DNA of 64,000 nucleotides from Luscinia megarhynchos (lineage: Eukaryota; Chordata; Aves; Passeriformes; Turdidae), in NCBI GenBank assembly GCA_034336665.1, contig JAPFBE010000032.1, positions 4,154,001 to 4,218,000 on the forward strand. The letters run 5' to 3'. Of the stretch, positions 10,211 to 20,608 are shown one piece after another. Both the position numbers and the translations under genes were made by a program. How positions within the stretch are numbered: the first letter of the stretch is position 1; every line of letters starts with the position of its first letter. The notes under the pieces are model-generated. The model searched no databases. It saw only the letters and a list, made by a program, of their open reading frames with translations, and had not been told where the DNA came from.

Positions 10211-10767
10211 TGTGATAGATAAGGAACCTTTTGTTCGCCTGACAGACCTTGAGAAAGATATCGCCTGGGCCTGTGGAGCCAAGATGTTGTAAATTGTTTT
10301 ATTGCTTTGCTTTGCTTGCCAAGAAGCTGTTAATTGTTTAGCTTTGCTAGCCAGACAGACCTTGAGAGTTAATCACTTTGCTTTACTTGCATAAATCACA
10401 TATCTAAGTGCTAGTAAGTTCCCAAGAAACCGCCGGATCACCCTATAAGGAGGAGGGGGGTTAGCAAGACAAAACAGAGAAAGAGGCTCCTCACCTTCAT
10501 CCCTCGACCACCAGAAGGCAGAAAAAGACCAGAAAAAGACCCCTAGCAACTGGAAGAGCATGTGCAAATTACTAAAAACACGTAATCCAGAAGCAATTTA
10601 AAAGGGACAAACTGAGGGAGGGGCGGTTGCGGCAGTTGGTGGAGCGAGCTCGGCTTGACTCCCTTGCCGCCCGGCGCAGCGCTGATCTTTACTTTTGCTT
10701 TTCTGTGACCAATAAATTCTTCAATTTTGATTCGATCTCGCATGGTCCATTGTACTCATTTATAACA
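10211..10767 (+). repeat. 3' LTR of the gammaretroviral provirus
   Basis: Runs from TGTGATAG to TATAACA and is about 98% identical to the 5' LTR by eye. The polyadenylation signal AATAAA is at 10711-10716. It points into the ERVL-A protease and RT. Confidence 0.95.
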
Positions 10768-10772
10768 GTGAG
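10768..10772 (+). repeat. Target-site duplication (right copy, GTGAG)
   Basis: Matches 1648-1652. The sequence beyond it joins the sequence before 1648 in the order seen in the related minus-strand copies near 45310 and 58440. Confidence 0.9.
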
Positions 10773-12190
10773 GGAGAACCGTGTTTTTTGGACTGTGTGG
10801 ATTCAGTGGCCTGGCACATCGAAATCACGGAAGTATAAAGCTTTAGTGGATACAGGAGCACAGTGTACGATAATTCCATCAAGATATGTAGGGGAAGAAT
10901 CCGTTTCTATTGCTGGTGTGACAGGTGGATTGCAGGACACTACCATGGTGGAACCTGAAGTGAGTTTAACTGGAAAGGATTGGAAGAAACATCTTATTGC
11001 GACTGGTCCAGAGGTCCCATGCATTTTGGGCATAGATTACCTTCGGAGCGGGTACTTTAAGGAGCCAAAAAGACTCAGATGGGCATTTGTAATAGCAGCT
11101 GTGATGGCAGAGCACATCCGGCAATTAAACACCTTGCCTGGACTGTCCGAGAATTCGATTACAGTAGGACTTCTGAAAGGAGAAGAGCAATGGGTACCAA
11201 TTGCCACTTTGACAGTGCATGGCCGGCAATATAGAACAACCCAAGATGTTGTGATCCCCATTCACAAGATGATCCGTGAGCTGGAGAGCCAAGGGGTGGT
11301 CAGCAAAACCCACTCACCCTTCAACAGCCCCATCTGGCCTGTGCGAAAATCTGATGGAAAATGGAGATTGACTGTGGACTACCGTGCATTGAATGAAGTG
11401 ACTCCACCGCTGAGCGCTGCCGTGCCGGACATGCTAGAACTGCAGTATGAGTTGGAGTCCAAGGCAGCAAGGTGGTACACCACCATTGATATTGCCAATG
11501 CGTTTTTCTCCATTCCTTTGGCTGCAGAGGGCAGGCCTCAGTTTACTTTCGCCTGGAGGGGTGTGCAGTACACCTGAAACCGACTGCCTCAGGGGTGCAA
11601 GCACAGTCCCACCATCTGTAATGGACTGATCCAGGCTGCACTAGAAAAGGGTGAGGCTCCGGAACATCTACAATATATTGATGACATCATCGTATAGGGG
11701 AACACAGCAGCGGAAGTATTTGAGAAAGGAGAAAAAATTATCCAAATCCTCCTGGAAGCCGGCTTCGCCATCAAAAAGAGTAAAGTTAAGGGACCTGCTC
11801 GGGAGATCCAGTTCCTGGGAGTGAAGTGGCAAGATGGACAACGTCAGAATCCTACTGATGTTATTAACAAGATTACAGCTATGTCTCCACCTACTAACAA
11901 GAAAGAAACACAAGCTTTCCTAGGTGCCATAGGCTTTTGGAGAATGCACATTCCTGAATACAGCCAGATTGTGAGTCCTCTCTACCAGGTCACTCGCAAG
12001 AAGAACGATTTCCACTGGGGCCTTGAACAACACCAAGCCTTTGCCCAGATTAAACAGGAGATTGCCCATGCAGTAGCCCTTGGCCCAGTCAGGACGGGAC
12101 CAGATGTGAAGAACATGCTGTACTCTGCAGCCGGGAACCATGGTCTGTCCTGGAGCCTTTGGCAGAAGGTGCCTGGGGAGACCCGAGGCT
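10773..12190 (+). pseudogene. pol: ERVL-A protease and reverse transcriptase
   Basis: Protease active site LVDTGAQCT at about 10838, then a spacer and the RT. RT motifs: SPFNSPIWPV (about 11318), the LTVDYRALN block, and the YIDD catalytic box at 11675-11686. Frame 1 is kept throughout. In-frame stops are TGA at 11575 and TAG at 11695, both where related copies suggest tryptophan, and TGA at 12190, which the ERVL-B copy also has. The protein is related to the minus-strand copies at 57462-57960 and 44270-44830. The RT signature is ERVL-like rather than gammaretroviral. Confidence 0.9.
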
Positions 12191-12990
12191 GACCCCTGGG
12201 ATTGTGGAGCAGAAGTTACAGAGGATCGGAAGGTAACTATACCCTGACGGAGAAGGAAATCTTGGCCGCCTATGAGGGAGTCCAAGGCGCTTCAGAAGTG
12301 ATCGGTACAGAAGCACAACTCCTCTTGGCACCCTGACTGCCAGTACTGGGGTGGATGTTCAGCGGAAAGGTTCCCTCCACTCACCATGCCACCAGTGCCA
12401 CATGGAGCAAGTGGATTGCCCTTATCACTCAGCGCGCCCGGATTGGAAAACTAAATTGCCCTGGGATTTTGGAAATAATTACAAACTGGCCAGAAGGTGA
12501 AAGTTTTGGTGACACGGATGAAGAAGAACCAGTGACACGAGCTGAAGAAGCTCCACTGTACAACCAGCTACTGGCAGAGGAAGCATGTTACGCTTTATTC
12601 ACCGACGGTTCCTGTCGCATCGTAGGGATGAACTGGAGGTGGAAAGCAGCTGTATGGAGCTCCACACAACTGGTCGCAGAGGCCACTGAAGGAGAGGGCG
12701 GATCAAGTCAGTTTGCTGAACTTAAAGCTGTTTAACTGGCCCTAGACATCGCAGAAAGAGAGAAATGGCCGAAACTCTATTTGTACACTGATTCCTGGAT
12801 GGTAGCCAATGCTCTGTGGGGATGGTTGAAGAGATGGAAAGGGGCAAACTGGCAGCACAGAGGAAAACCAATTTGGGCTGCTGAAGGATGGAAAGACATC
12901 GCTACTCGACTAGAGAAATTACGTGTGAAAGTTCGCCATGTAGACGCCCATGTCCCCAGAAGTAGAGCCAATGAAGAGCACCAAAATAAT
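12191..12990 (+). pseudogene. pol: ERVL-A RNase H region
   Basis: The frame continues from RT with stops at 12332 (TGA) and 12733 (TAA). Visible RNase H residues are D in LFTDGSC (about 12597), E in FAELKAV (about 12716) and D in YTDSWM (about 12787), plus a HVDAHVP motif near 12939. No frameshift is detected. Confidence 0.85.
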
Positions 12991-13917
12991 CAGCAGGTAG
13001 ATCAAGCTGCAAAAATAGGGTTGTCGAAGATAGACCTTGACTGGGAGCACAAGGGAGACTTGTTCCTAGCGCGATGGGCCCATGATGCCTCAGGTCACCA
13101 GGGCAGAGATGCCACCTATAAGTGGGCACGAGACCGAGGGGTGGATCTTACCATGGACAGTATTTCCCAGTTTATCCATGACTATGAGACGTGTGCTGCC
13201 ATTAAGCAAGCCAAGCGGGTGAAATTCCTCTGGTATGGTATGCAGTGGTCCAAGTACAAGTATGGGGAGGCCTGGCAGATTGATTACATCACACTGCCTC
13301 AAACCTGACAGGGTAAACGTTATGTACTGACCATGGTGGAAGCCACCACCGGATGGTTGGAGACTTACCCTGTGTCCCATGCTACTGCCCGCAACACCAT
13401 TTTGGGCCTGGAAAAGCAGGTCCTTTGGAGGCATGGTACCCCTGAGAGGATCGAGTCAGACAATGGGACTCATTTTAAGAATAACCTCGTCAACACCTGG
13501 GCTAGGGAACACGGTATTGAGTGGATGTACCACATCCCTTACCATGCACCAGCTGCAGGTAAAATGGAGAGGTACAATGGATTGTTGAAGACCACCTTAA
13601 AGGCATTGGGTGGGGGATCTCTCAAGAACTGGGAGTAGCATTTGGCAAAGGCCACTTGGTTAGTCAACACTCGAGGTTCCACCTACCGAGCAGGTCCCGC
13701 CCAGTCTGAGTGCCTTAATGTAGTAGATGGAGGCAAAGTCCCAGTGGCCCATGTCAGAGGTTTATTAGGGAAGACAGTATGGATTAATCCTGCCTCGAGT
13801 ACAGGCAAACACATTCGTGGGATTGTCTTTGCTCAAGGACCAGGATGTACTTGGTGGAAAATGCAGAAAGATGGAACAACACGATGTGTACCTCAGGGAG
13901 ATCTGATTGTGGGGTGA
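12991..13917 (+). pseudogene. pol: ERVL-A integrase
   Basis: A zinc-binding N-terminus has histidines near 13079 and 13098 and a C-x-x-x-K-type cysteine near 13192, with weaker spacing than usual. The DDE core has D in QIDYI (about 13278), D in ESDNGTHF (about 13459) and E in KMERYN (about 13567). In-frame stops are TGA at 13306 and TAG at 13636. The C-terminal domain (13642-13917) contains PVAHVRGLLGKTVW and ends in TGA. No dUTPase or env follows. Confidence 0.85.
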
Positions 13918-13930
13918 GACGAAAGGAATA

Positions 13931-14010
13931 ACGTAAGTGTTGAAGGCCTGAGTAAGTAAAATGAGAGGAAACGTGTAAGTGTTGAAGGTTTGAGCAAGTC
14001 AGATGAAAGC
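13931..14010 (+). repeat. Imperfect tandem duplication of about 40 bp
   Basis: GTAAGTGTTGAAGG followed by a TGAG(T/C)AAGT motif occurs twice (13932 and 13974), in the non-coding spacer between ERVL-A integrase and its LTR. Confidence 0.7.
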
Positions 14011-14082
14011 TTTTACATTGTATAGTGGGTGTATATATCCCAATCGTGTGTCAACGTTCACAATGTGAGATAAGGGGTGGAA

Positions 14083-14709
14083 TGTCCCGGGTTGGTGTTA
14101 TGGCTACTCCTCTCCCTGTCCTCCCTCGCTGTCTGCATGGAGCTGTCTGCTGCCGTGACCGTTCCTCCCCTACCCCGGCTGGCCCCCGGCCTGCTGCTGC
14201 GGCTGCTGCTGCTGGCTTGCTTGGCTGTTTGGCTTGCCCGGGCCGCTGCCGCTTCTGCTGTCCCCAGCCACTTGCTCCCCTGGCTTTGCCACTTGCCCCC
14301 CCGGCTTGCTGCCGCTTGCTCCCCCCGCTGTTGCCCCGGCTGCCCCACTCTTTCTCTCTCCCTTCTTCCCCTCATCCCGAAGATCAGCACCGGCTCCGGA
14401 CGGGGGGATCTGAACATCAGAGACTCCCTCTGGAAGCCTGCCGAAGAAGCTTTTTCGCCCTTCCCAGCAGAGACCGTCTGAGTTCATCCACCTTCGCTCT
14501 CTCTCTCTCTCGGTGAAAACGTTTTTTTTTGGTCATCGGGGTCTGTACTGGGAAGTGTTTCTCTTGTGTTTGTTAATAAGTAAGTTTTTTCCACTTTCCC
14601 CTGAGAAGAATTCTTTCTGAGCCCGATGAAGGAAGGAATTGTGGGGATGTATAATCTCTGGGGGGGCTTCTTTGGAGGTCTTTCCCCAAATTTGTCCTGA
14701 ACTTGGACA
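14083..14709 (+). repeat. 3' LTR of ERVL-A
   Basis: Starts TGTCCCGG after a purine tract (GAGATAAGGGGTGGAA, 14067-14082) and ends TTGGACA. The CT- and GCTGCT-rich U3 and the end (TTTTTTCCACTT, then AATTTGTCC) match the solo LTR at 56900-57456 and a relic near 60430-60796. This LTR family ties the three loci together. The downstream flank is class II retroviral DNA. Confidence 0.8.
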
Positions 14710-14822
14710 GAGCTAAATCCAGCCCCTGAGACACTTGGGTCTCATTTGAGGGTCTTTGGGGACCGCGCCGGGGAGGTCTTGAACCTCCCAGGGAAGCCAG
14801 AGTAATACTCTGGACTCCCACA
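14710..14822 (-). repeat. Start of a class II LTR (minus strand), cut by ERVL-A
   Basis: Read on the minus strand it starts TGTGGGAGTCCAGAG at 14822, directly after the integrase coding end. It resembles the start of the minus-strand LTR at about 39155-39757. The ERVL-A insertion truncates it. Confidence 0.45.
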
Positions 14823-15790
14823 GAGAGTCATCTTCCTTTTTGACGAATATCTGCATTTACTTTCCTTTCTTCTCTTCCACGCCACCGGAGCCTGGTCTCT
14901 TTGCTGTCTTTGAGGTTCTGGAGAAGTGTCTTTGGGTGCTGCATTTGGCAGTTCAATGTACGGCTTGATATTCTTGCCTGGAATCCACCTTGGGCCAGAT
15001 CCTTTAGACACCCAAGCATACTCTCTCCTCCAGGTTATTAATGGAAAGGGGCCCATTATTTGCTTGGACTTGGGGTCCTTGATCAGCACAGGTGGCTTGT
15101 CTGTGAGCTGAGCTCTGCTAGTGTTTGAGAAGTGCCTGACTATGGGGGGATTTGGCTCCATAAATGAATTATTAAGAAAATTGATTACATAAAGGGCCTT
15201 ATGTAATCTTTCTATACTCTATAGTTTTTTAACCCCCCCACGCTGCTGATCAAGGATTCTCTTTAGGTGTGGTGAGACGTCTCTACAATAGATTGTCCTG
15301 TTGGGGAGTGGGGTATGCCAGTGGTGTGTTTCACCCCCCATTGATTTAAGAATTGTTTGAATTTTCGGGAGGCGTAAGCAGGACCATTGTCCGTCTTCAT
15401 AACTTGGGGAATGTCCAGGGTGGAAAACGCTAGGGGAAAATGTTTGATAACATCTTTGACCTTTTCTCCTGCATGGGCCGATGCAAATACAGCTCCAGAG
15501 AACATATCTATAGACACATGGATATATTTAAGTCTTCCAAACGGAGCATAATGGGTAACAATTGTTTGCCACAGGTGTAAACTCTCGAGGCCTTGGGGAT
15601 TAACCCCGGTCCCCATAGATGGCATAGCAAAGTCCTGGCAATTGGGACACGAACCCACAATTGCTCTTGCCTGTTCCCTTGTGATTTTAAGCATATGAAC
15701 AAGGGCTGGCACATTCTGGTGGAAAATCTGGTGGCTCAACTTTGCCTGATTGAAGATGCCTGGCAGGGTGGTCTGCACTGCCATGGCCAA
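14823..15790 (-). pseudogene. pol: Class II (ERVK-like) integrase fragment
   Basis: Integrase of a betaretrovirus-like element. Frame 15790-15263 (minus) holds an HHCC-type domain (H residues, then CPNC) and a DDE core: D in VSIDMFSG, D in KTDNGPAY and E in SIVETSH. The DNA-binding end continues in another frame (15161-14823) with a VLIKDPKSKQIMGPFP segment and a W-x-P end. The two frames are separated by AT-rich, stop-rich sequence at 15162-15262, so the gene is broken. Protease, RT and RNase H are missing: capsid sequence lies directly upstream, implying a large internal deletion. Confidence 0.85.
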
Positions 15791-15849
15791 AGCATTTGCC
15801 CTCCAGTTGCTCTATGTAATTGGTCCTGAGAGGTCGGTGTGTGACCTCA

Positions 15850-16557
15850 CATGCATAATGTGATATGGTTGCTCTCAGTGGGAGAGGAGATAGACTAGCT
15901 TCAAGAGTAAGCTACATAAATTTGAATTTGACACCTCTTTTAATAATGTTCTGCTCAAGTTTTTAAATAGGGTGATCTCCTCCCATAATCTTTACATGCT
16001 TTACATAATTCTTTAAGTTCCCCGTATGGAATTGACTCTCACTTAGGGTTCCTCCCTCTTTTAAATATAACTGGGGCTGCTAGGATTTGCAGCTTTCCAG
16101 CTATATCCCAATCACCCTCCTGAGCTGCTTGCTTTCGTACATCTGTCCAGTGATCTCCAGAATCACTATCTGAATCTGAGGAGTCACTGCCTGCCTCCAG
16201 AGAGGAGGGAGATGTGCTGGCATGGGCACGAGAGCTCTTGCTGACTGGCAAAATCTAGTGCTCGGGGTCTTTGGTATCCAAGATGGCTACCTTCTGGTCA
16301 GCTTCGCTTCCGGTTCCTACCCTGGAAACGTGGGAATCAGGAGTGGCCAGATCAGAGGAGGGAGGAGCTGCGCAAAGAAGGGGCTTCCTGATGGAAGGGG
16401 AGGGGTCCAATGCGGGGGCGGAACCTGGCACGTGGGCAGAACCTGGTGCGTGGGCAGAACTTGATGGAGGGATGGAACCCGACAGAGGGGCAGGAGAGGG
16501 GAAGGGAGAAGGAAGATCACAGGCACCATTTTGTGTGGAGGACGATGGGCCTGCCAC
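15850..16557 (-). pseudogene. gag: Class II gag fragment: proline/serine-rich region and capsid start
   Basis: Frame 16557-16255 is rich in Pro, Ser and Ala; frame 16251-16039 begins with a serine/aspartate-rich stretch and runs into a capsid-like N-terminus (AAPVIFKRGRNPKWEPI). Related sequence continues to about 15900 in shifted frames. A single TAG near 16254 separates the two frames. This is the gag of an ERVK-like element in the same orientation as the integrase fragment. Confidence 0.7.
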
Positions 16558-16588
16558 AGCTCTGCCTGCAGCCCTGCCCTGGAGGGAT

Positions 16589-16979
16589 GTCCCTTGAATG
16601 GGCTGTGATTAACTTAACCCTCCTGGAAAGATGCTCCTTAGGTTGGCACATCTTCCCTTATCATGGTGAACTATCCCCAAAGGCTTCAGTGATACCACCA
16701 TGCCTTAGTACCCATGTTAATTCTTTGTAACCCATTGGTCTGTCCCCCTTGGTACTACCCTTGCTCTCCCCCATAAAAATCCCAGTTTTCCCCCCAAGTC
16801 TCTAGGGAGCTGTCGTCCCTGGCCCCCTTCATACAGCTGCTGGACAATAAAAGAATCTTTGTGGAATCACCATACGACGCTTCTGTCTCTCTGTCCCTGA
16901 GCTGGCCTGGGATAGCCTCGCAAGCAGAGCTGAAATCACTGAGTTGATCTCACTGAGAGCTGATCACTTGTGGCCACAG
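16589..16979 (+). repeat. Solo LTR (plus strand) inside class II gag
   Basis: Approximately 390 bp with TGTCCCTTGA at the start, a TATA-like CATAAAAA at 16773, AATAAA at 16846-16851 and GTGGCCACA at the end. It interrupts the minus-strand gag between matrix-side and capsid-side parts. I found no clear target duplication, so the ends are approximate. Confidence 0.6.
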
Positions 16980-17424
16980 GCCACCGCTTGCTGAGGTTTA
17001 TCCAGTGGCTAGGAGACCTGCCAGAAGACCCCCTTAGAAGGCAGTCCCTTGTGAGACCCTGTCTCTGGGAAGGTTTGCAGCTTCCCGAGTCGGAACATCG
17101 GACCTCCACGGACTCCCCTAGCAGCCTACAATTTTGTGCGTCAGAGGCAGGAAAATTTCGTGTAAGAACATTCAAAATGACAGATCTGCCCACGAGGCTG
17201 GTGTCATTTTGAGCCATAGAACTGAATGGGGGAACTGGGCACATGGGCATAGGAAAGAGGGTTAGGTTGGAGCCCAGGGTGTCAGGGCCAGTGCCATCCT
17301 GAGAAGGGGACAGGAGAGGACCAGAGATGGCAGAAGGCAGGTAGCTCTCCTGCGCTTTTAGGCAGTTTTCATCTCTAGACCTGTCCTGAAGGGACAAGGG
17401 AACAGCGATGCAGGGGAAGAACAC
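16980..17424 (-). pseudogene. gag: Class II gag, region between matrix and capsid
   Basis: An open minus-strand frame lies between the matrix segment and the inserted LTR. It is rich in Ser and Pro, as expected of the variable region of a retroviral gag. No motif proves it; assignment rests on position and orientation. Confidence 0.4.
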
Positions 17425-17445
17425 AATTACTGGGGTACCAAACTC

Positions 17446-17718
17446 TTAACCTCCAAACTCCCCCCCCAAACCCACAATCACTTCATAAATAGAACGAAAA
17501 ATTGGATAAAACTTCCCAACCCAAAAATCTCCCTCAGATTGTAAAACACATAAATTTTTCCCAACTTTGTCTAAAAACTCAACTGACAAAAAATACTTAA
17601 AAATCCAGTGAACAAAAGCCATTAAATCCCTCTTAGAAAACCCAACACCATTTTTAACAAGGGTATCATAAACTTGGAAATAAACTTCCCACTGCGAGAT
17701 AGTGAATTTTGCTCCCAT
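17446..17718 (-). pseudogene. gag: Class II gag matrix domain
   Basis: ATG-started frame of 90 codons beginning Met-Gly-Ala-Lys, suited to myristoylation, followed by a helical pattern with aromatic residues (QWEVYFQVYDTLVKNG) as in betaretroviral matrix proteins. It lies about 280 bp downstream of a primer-site-like sequence. The frame closes at 17446; the rest of gag is in another frame. Confidence 0.7.
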
Positions 17719-17999
17719 CTCATTCTATCTCCCTCCCACGAGATAAAAATGCAGAAATAAAACAAAAATGTGACCTTCACCGAAACATACTCACCACATC
17801 AGTAGGCCAAAAGAAAAACTCCATGGGGGGTTTCGCAGAAGCAACCAATCCTTGACAGTGGAGGGTCGCCGAACACTCCCTCAGAAAAGTCTCCCAGAAA
17901 ACTGAGGTTGTTTTCCCTCGGGGAATTGAAACACCTGAATGCAGCTTTTGTCCAGTGGCAGCAGCCACTGGAAATGCTTTCATGGAGCCCACAGGAGGC

Positions 18000-18017
18000 C
18001 CACACGTTCGAGCGCCA
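18000..18017 (-). promoter_or_regulatory. Primer-binding site, degenerate tRNA-Lys type
   Basis: The minus strand reads TGGCGCTCGAACGTGTGG, close to the tRNA-Lys(CTT) primer site used by many class II retroviruses but with mismatches. Leader sequence to the matrix start at 17718 has no gene. Confidence 0.5.
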
Positions 18018-18019
18018 AT

Positions 18020-18600
18020 TTATAGCAGCGTGGAAGTGGACAGTGATTGCTGCTACCTCTTTGAAAGCATCTTCTGAGGAAGCCGCTCGGACAGGCACAG
18101 ACAGTCACTGAATCCACACTCACACACACCACAGATAGGTCAGCGAAGAAAGACGGGAAAGGTCTTCTGTACAGAATTCCAGCAAGGTTTATTGCAGTCA
18201 CACTGAAGGAGTCCAGTGACAAAAGATAGAAATCAATGCAGTGTCCCAGGTTAAGCATGGGGTCAGGGGCCAATGGTCTGCGGGCACAAGGGCAGTACAA
18301 GGGCAGGGCAAAGGGCAATGACCTATATGGAACTGAGGTAGATTAACATAGTGCTGCAGAGCACCATGGGGGAAGCCTTTTTGTCTCATTCCAAGCAGTG
18401 AGGCATTCTTGAAGCCCGTGGCAAATTCTTCCAGGGCATTACCCTAGAAGTTCCCCTGATGGGCTCAAGGGCCTCCACAAATTTTTATCGTAGATGAGTC
18501 CATGTGCCTAATGTTCAAGTATTAGTCTGCAGACTCTGACCCCAGGCTTTCACCTAGCTCGACTATGACTACAGGCTCCAACAGCAGGCTCTAATTCCAT
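18020..18600 (-). repeat. Probable 5' LTR of the class II element (minus strand)
   Basis: It lies upstream of the primer site. On the minus strand AATAAA (18188-18193) is followed by CCTTGCTGG, as in a retroviral R region. The outer boundary is not resolved, and it does not clearly match the LTR start at 14822, so the integrase and gag fragments could derive from two elements. Confidence 0.5.
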
Positions 18601-18766
18601 CAGATCCAGACTGATCTCGTAGCAGATCTTTTACAGCAGCAACTCTTTTCTTTGTTTTGTTCTTCTTCGTATCTCTCTGAATCATTCCTTCTCCCTCAGG
18701 GCTCCTCTACCTCCTCAGGGCCCTCTTTCTCCAGGCCCTCTGCCTCCAAGAGCCTCTCTGACAAGC

Positions 18767-19468
18767 TGTCCTGGTTTGAAGGACAGGTGTCTGCCAATAA
18801 AGGCAGAAGCTCCTCTTTGAAACAGAGAATTTAATTCCGCTCCCTCCCAAGTATTATAATTGTTTGAATCAAGGACTCTGAGGCAGAGATAAGGGGGTAG
18901 GAGTAACAGCTCTTTACTAATATATCTAACCGTACAAACAGAAACAACAGCAGCTATGAAAAATTGCCAACAAAACAGAACAGATAACTCAGTTCCAGTC
19001 CTTTCTTTCAGCCGCAGGTACACTCTCTCTTGTGCTCGGTCCCGGTGGTGAAGACGGGGCAGAGCCCGCACAGCTGTGGAGGTGGCAGGAGGGAGGGGCG
19101 AGGTTGGCAGCGGCCGCGCTGTGTCTCAGGTGGGAGTAGGCTGGAGGGGGCAGCTCCTTGCTCACCGTTTGGCTCCTGGTGGTTAGCTGTGTCCTCAAAG
19201 GTAGGAGGCTGGAGCGGAGCAGATGCAGGGCGGTCCGATCGCAGAGCCCCTGGCTCCCCCGCGTTTTTCACCACGTGGGCTGGAGACTGCAGTCCCCCTC
19301 CTCCGAGCTTGCTGGAAGCCCGAGTAGCCCCCTCCCGGAAGCCAGCCCCCCACCTACCCATCTGTCTAGAGTCGTCAAAAGAGCATGGATGTAACCCGGC
19401 CGGCCCTGTTAGCATGATAATGGGAAAAATTCTTTAAACTGAGACAGTAAGAGAACAAAAACCCAACA
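18767..19468 (-). repeat. Solo LTR (minus strand), about 700 bp
   Basis: On the minus strand it starts TGTTGGGTTTTTGTTC and ends CCAGGACA. Flanks CAAGC and CCAGC may be a worn 5-bp duplication. The centre is GC- and CpG-rich (19020-19330), typical of an active-type U3. No internal genes. Confidence 0.6.
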
Positions 19469-20330
19469 CCAGCCAACCCATCCCTTTTATCACATTTATC
19501 TTTATTAGTCACAGCTGCGACCCATTAAGGGCAAGGCTACTCCTCTTCTTTAGTAGTTAGTACAACTGTGACTTATTCAGGGGCGAAGTCGCCTGTAATC
19601 TCTTCTTCTACACCTACAACAACCCATACTTTGTTTATATTTTTGGCACAAACAGTCCAAGCAACTGTCAATCTCACCTTCTGACTGCAGTTCAGCACTT
19701 TAAGGCCTGTGGCTTCTTTCTTACCACTCCCAGCTTGTGGTACACCTTAATGAAGAGGTAATGGTAAGACCCTCCATGTAAGGTGGTACTTTTGGAGCAG
19801 CTGATCAGTAGGTCCCAAATGCCATGTTGGCTACATGGTCCCTTGAGCCTTGCAGGGGACTGAAGCCATCCTGTCATTTGTTTTGCCAGATGAGAAGGCT
19901 TGGGAGGGACTGAGGAGGTTGGGAGACAAAGTACAAAGGTACTTGTTTTTTAATATGCTCTGAATTTGCTCGCTTTCAGTCTCTGACAGAATGGGCTGCC
20001 CTTGTCAAAAAAACAGTTCAAGCACTGTGTTCCTGGCATCTCTTCGTTTATTAATCCATTTATTCAACCTTGAAAGCACCTTAAATTGAGAAAGATTATC
20101 CTGATCTTCCATTCAGAAGATGACAGGATGAGTGCAGCTATGGCTAGGAAGAACTAACAGAACAGTGTGAAACCATTCACAAAGTGCTGTCTTGTAACAG
20201 TGGTGGGTGTTTTTGCACCACTTAATTAGTGGTTTGTCTCAGTCTCTTCTGCCTTTATTCAGAACCAGGATTAACAAATACATGAAGGAAATGGACTTTC
20301 TCATGTTCGGGCTTAGTTGTTTATTAAATC
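19469..20330. other. Unassigned sequence
   Basis: No convincing gene, RNA or repeat boundary seen. Short frames here are not supported. Confidence 0.5.
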
Positions 20331-20608
20331 TTATCAAAAAGTACAGACCATTCAACAGCACTTCTAACTACCTGCTAGAAGCAAGGAAAATGGAGCAAGA
20401 TCCAGCTGCTACAAGGTCTCTTAAAGCTAAACAGTCCAATAGAGAATTACCACCTATATTATTTATCCTTTTAACCCAATAACCAAATTCCCATGACCCT
20501 CAGTGTGACACTGACTAACCAGAAACTACTACCTGAAACCCATGAAGAAGAAGGAAGATGAACACTGAGACACCACCCAAAATCCTCCATCTTGTCCCAT
20601 ACCTATTA

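Larger units (their letters stand above)
1653..10767 (+). mobile_element. Gammaretrovirus-like provirus with tRNA-His primer site, nested in ERVL-A
   Basis: A full-length class I endogenous retrovirus: 5' LTR, primer site, leader, gag, pol, a short region with cysteine-rich frames, env, polypurine tract and 3' LTR, flanked by a 5-bp duplication. By eye the LTRs differ at about seven substitutions and two short indels in roughly 555 bp, so the insertion is fairly recent. Gag, pol and env all carry frameshifts or stops, so it cannot make infectious virus as it stands. Gammaretroviral hallmarks are the in-frame gag stop before protease, a single CCHC box, the GPY-type integrase end, and a CWLC motif with CX6CC in Env. 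Confidence 0.95.
1..14709 (+). mobile_element. ERVL-A: ERVL-like provirus, 5' end outside the window, split by a younger provirus
   Basis: Gag-like frame (1-1647), then after the inserted provirus protease, RT, RNase H and integrase (10773-13917), a purine tract and a 3' LTR (14083-14709). The pol order and the RT and gag sequence character match class III (ERVL, spuma-related) elements; no env or dUTPase is visible. All coding parts lie in one frame (frame 1), carrying only stop codons. The right flank at 14710 lies in class II retroviral sequence, so ERVL-A itself jumped into an older ERV. The 5' LTR is not in the window. ERVL assignment is by recognition, not alignment. Confidence 0.85.

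Noticed and set aside
10627..11577. A 316-codon frame running from the gammaretroviral 3' LTR into ERVL-A protease and RT
   Set aside because: It starts at TTG, not ATG, and the first in-frame ATG lies well inside ERVL-A. The join is an accident of insertion frame, not a fusion gene.
14025..14516. Long overlapping frames on both strands
   Set aside because: Low-complexity CT/GCTG-rich U3 of the ERVL-A LTR; the same block occurs in the solo LTR at 56900-57456.
16589..16979. An exact target duplication for this LTR
   Set aside because: Flanking hexamers do not match in any alignment I tried; boundaries left approximate.
19008..19437. Several frames of 78-135 codons on both strands
   Set aside because: GC-rich interior of a minus-strand LTR; GC-rich DNA has few stops by chance.
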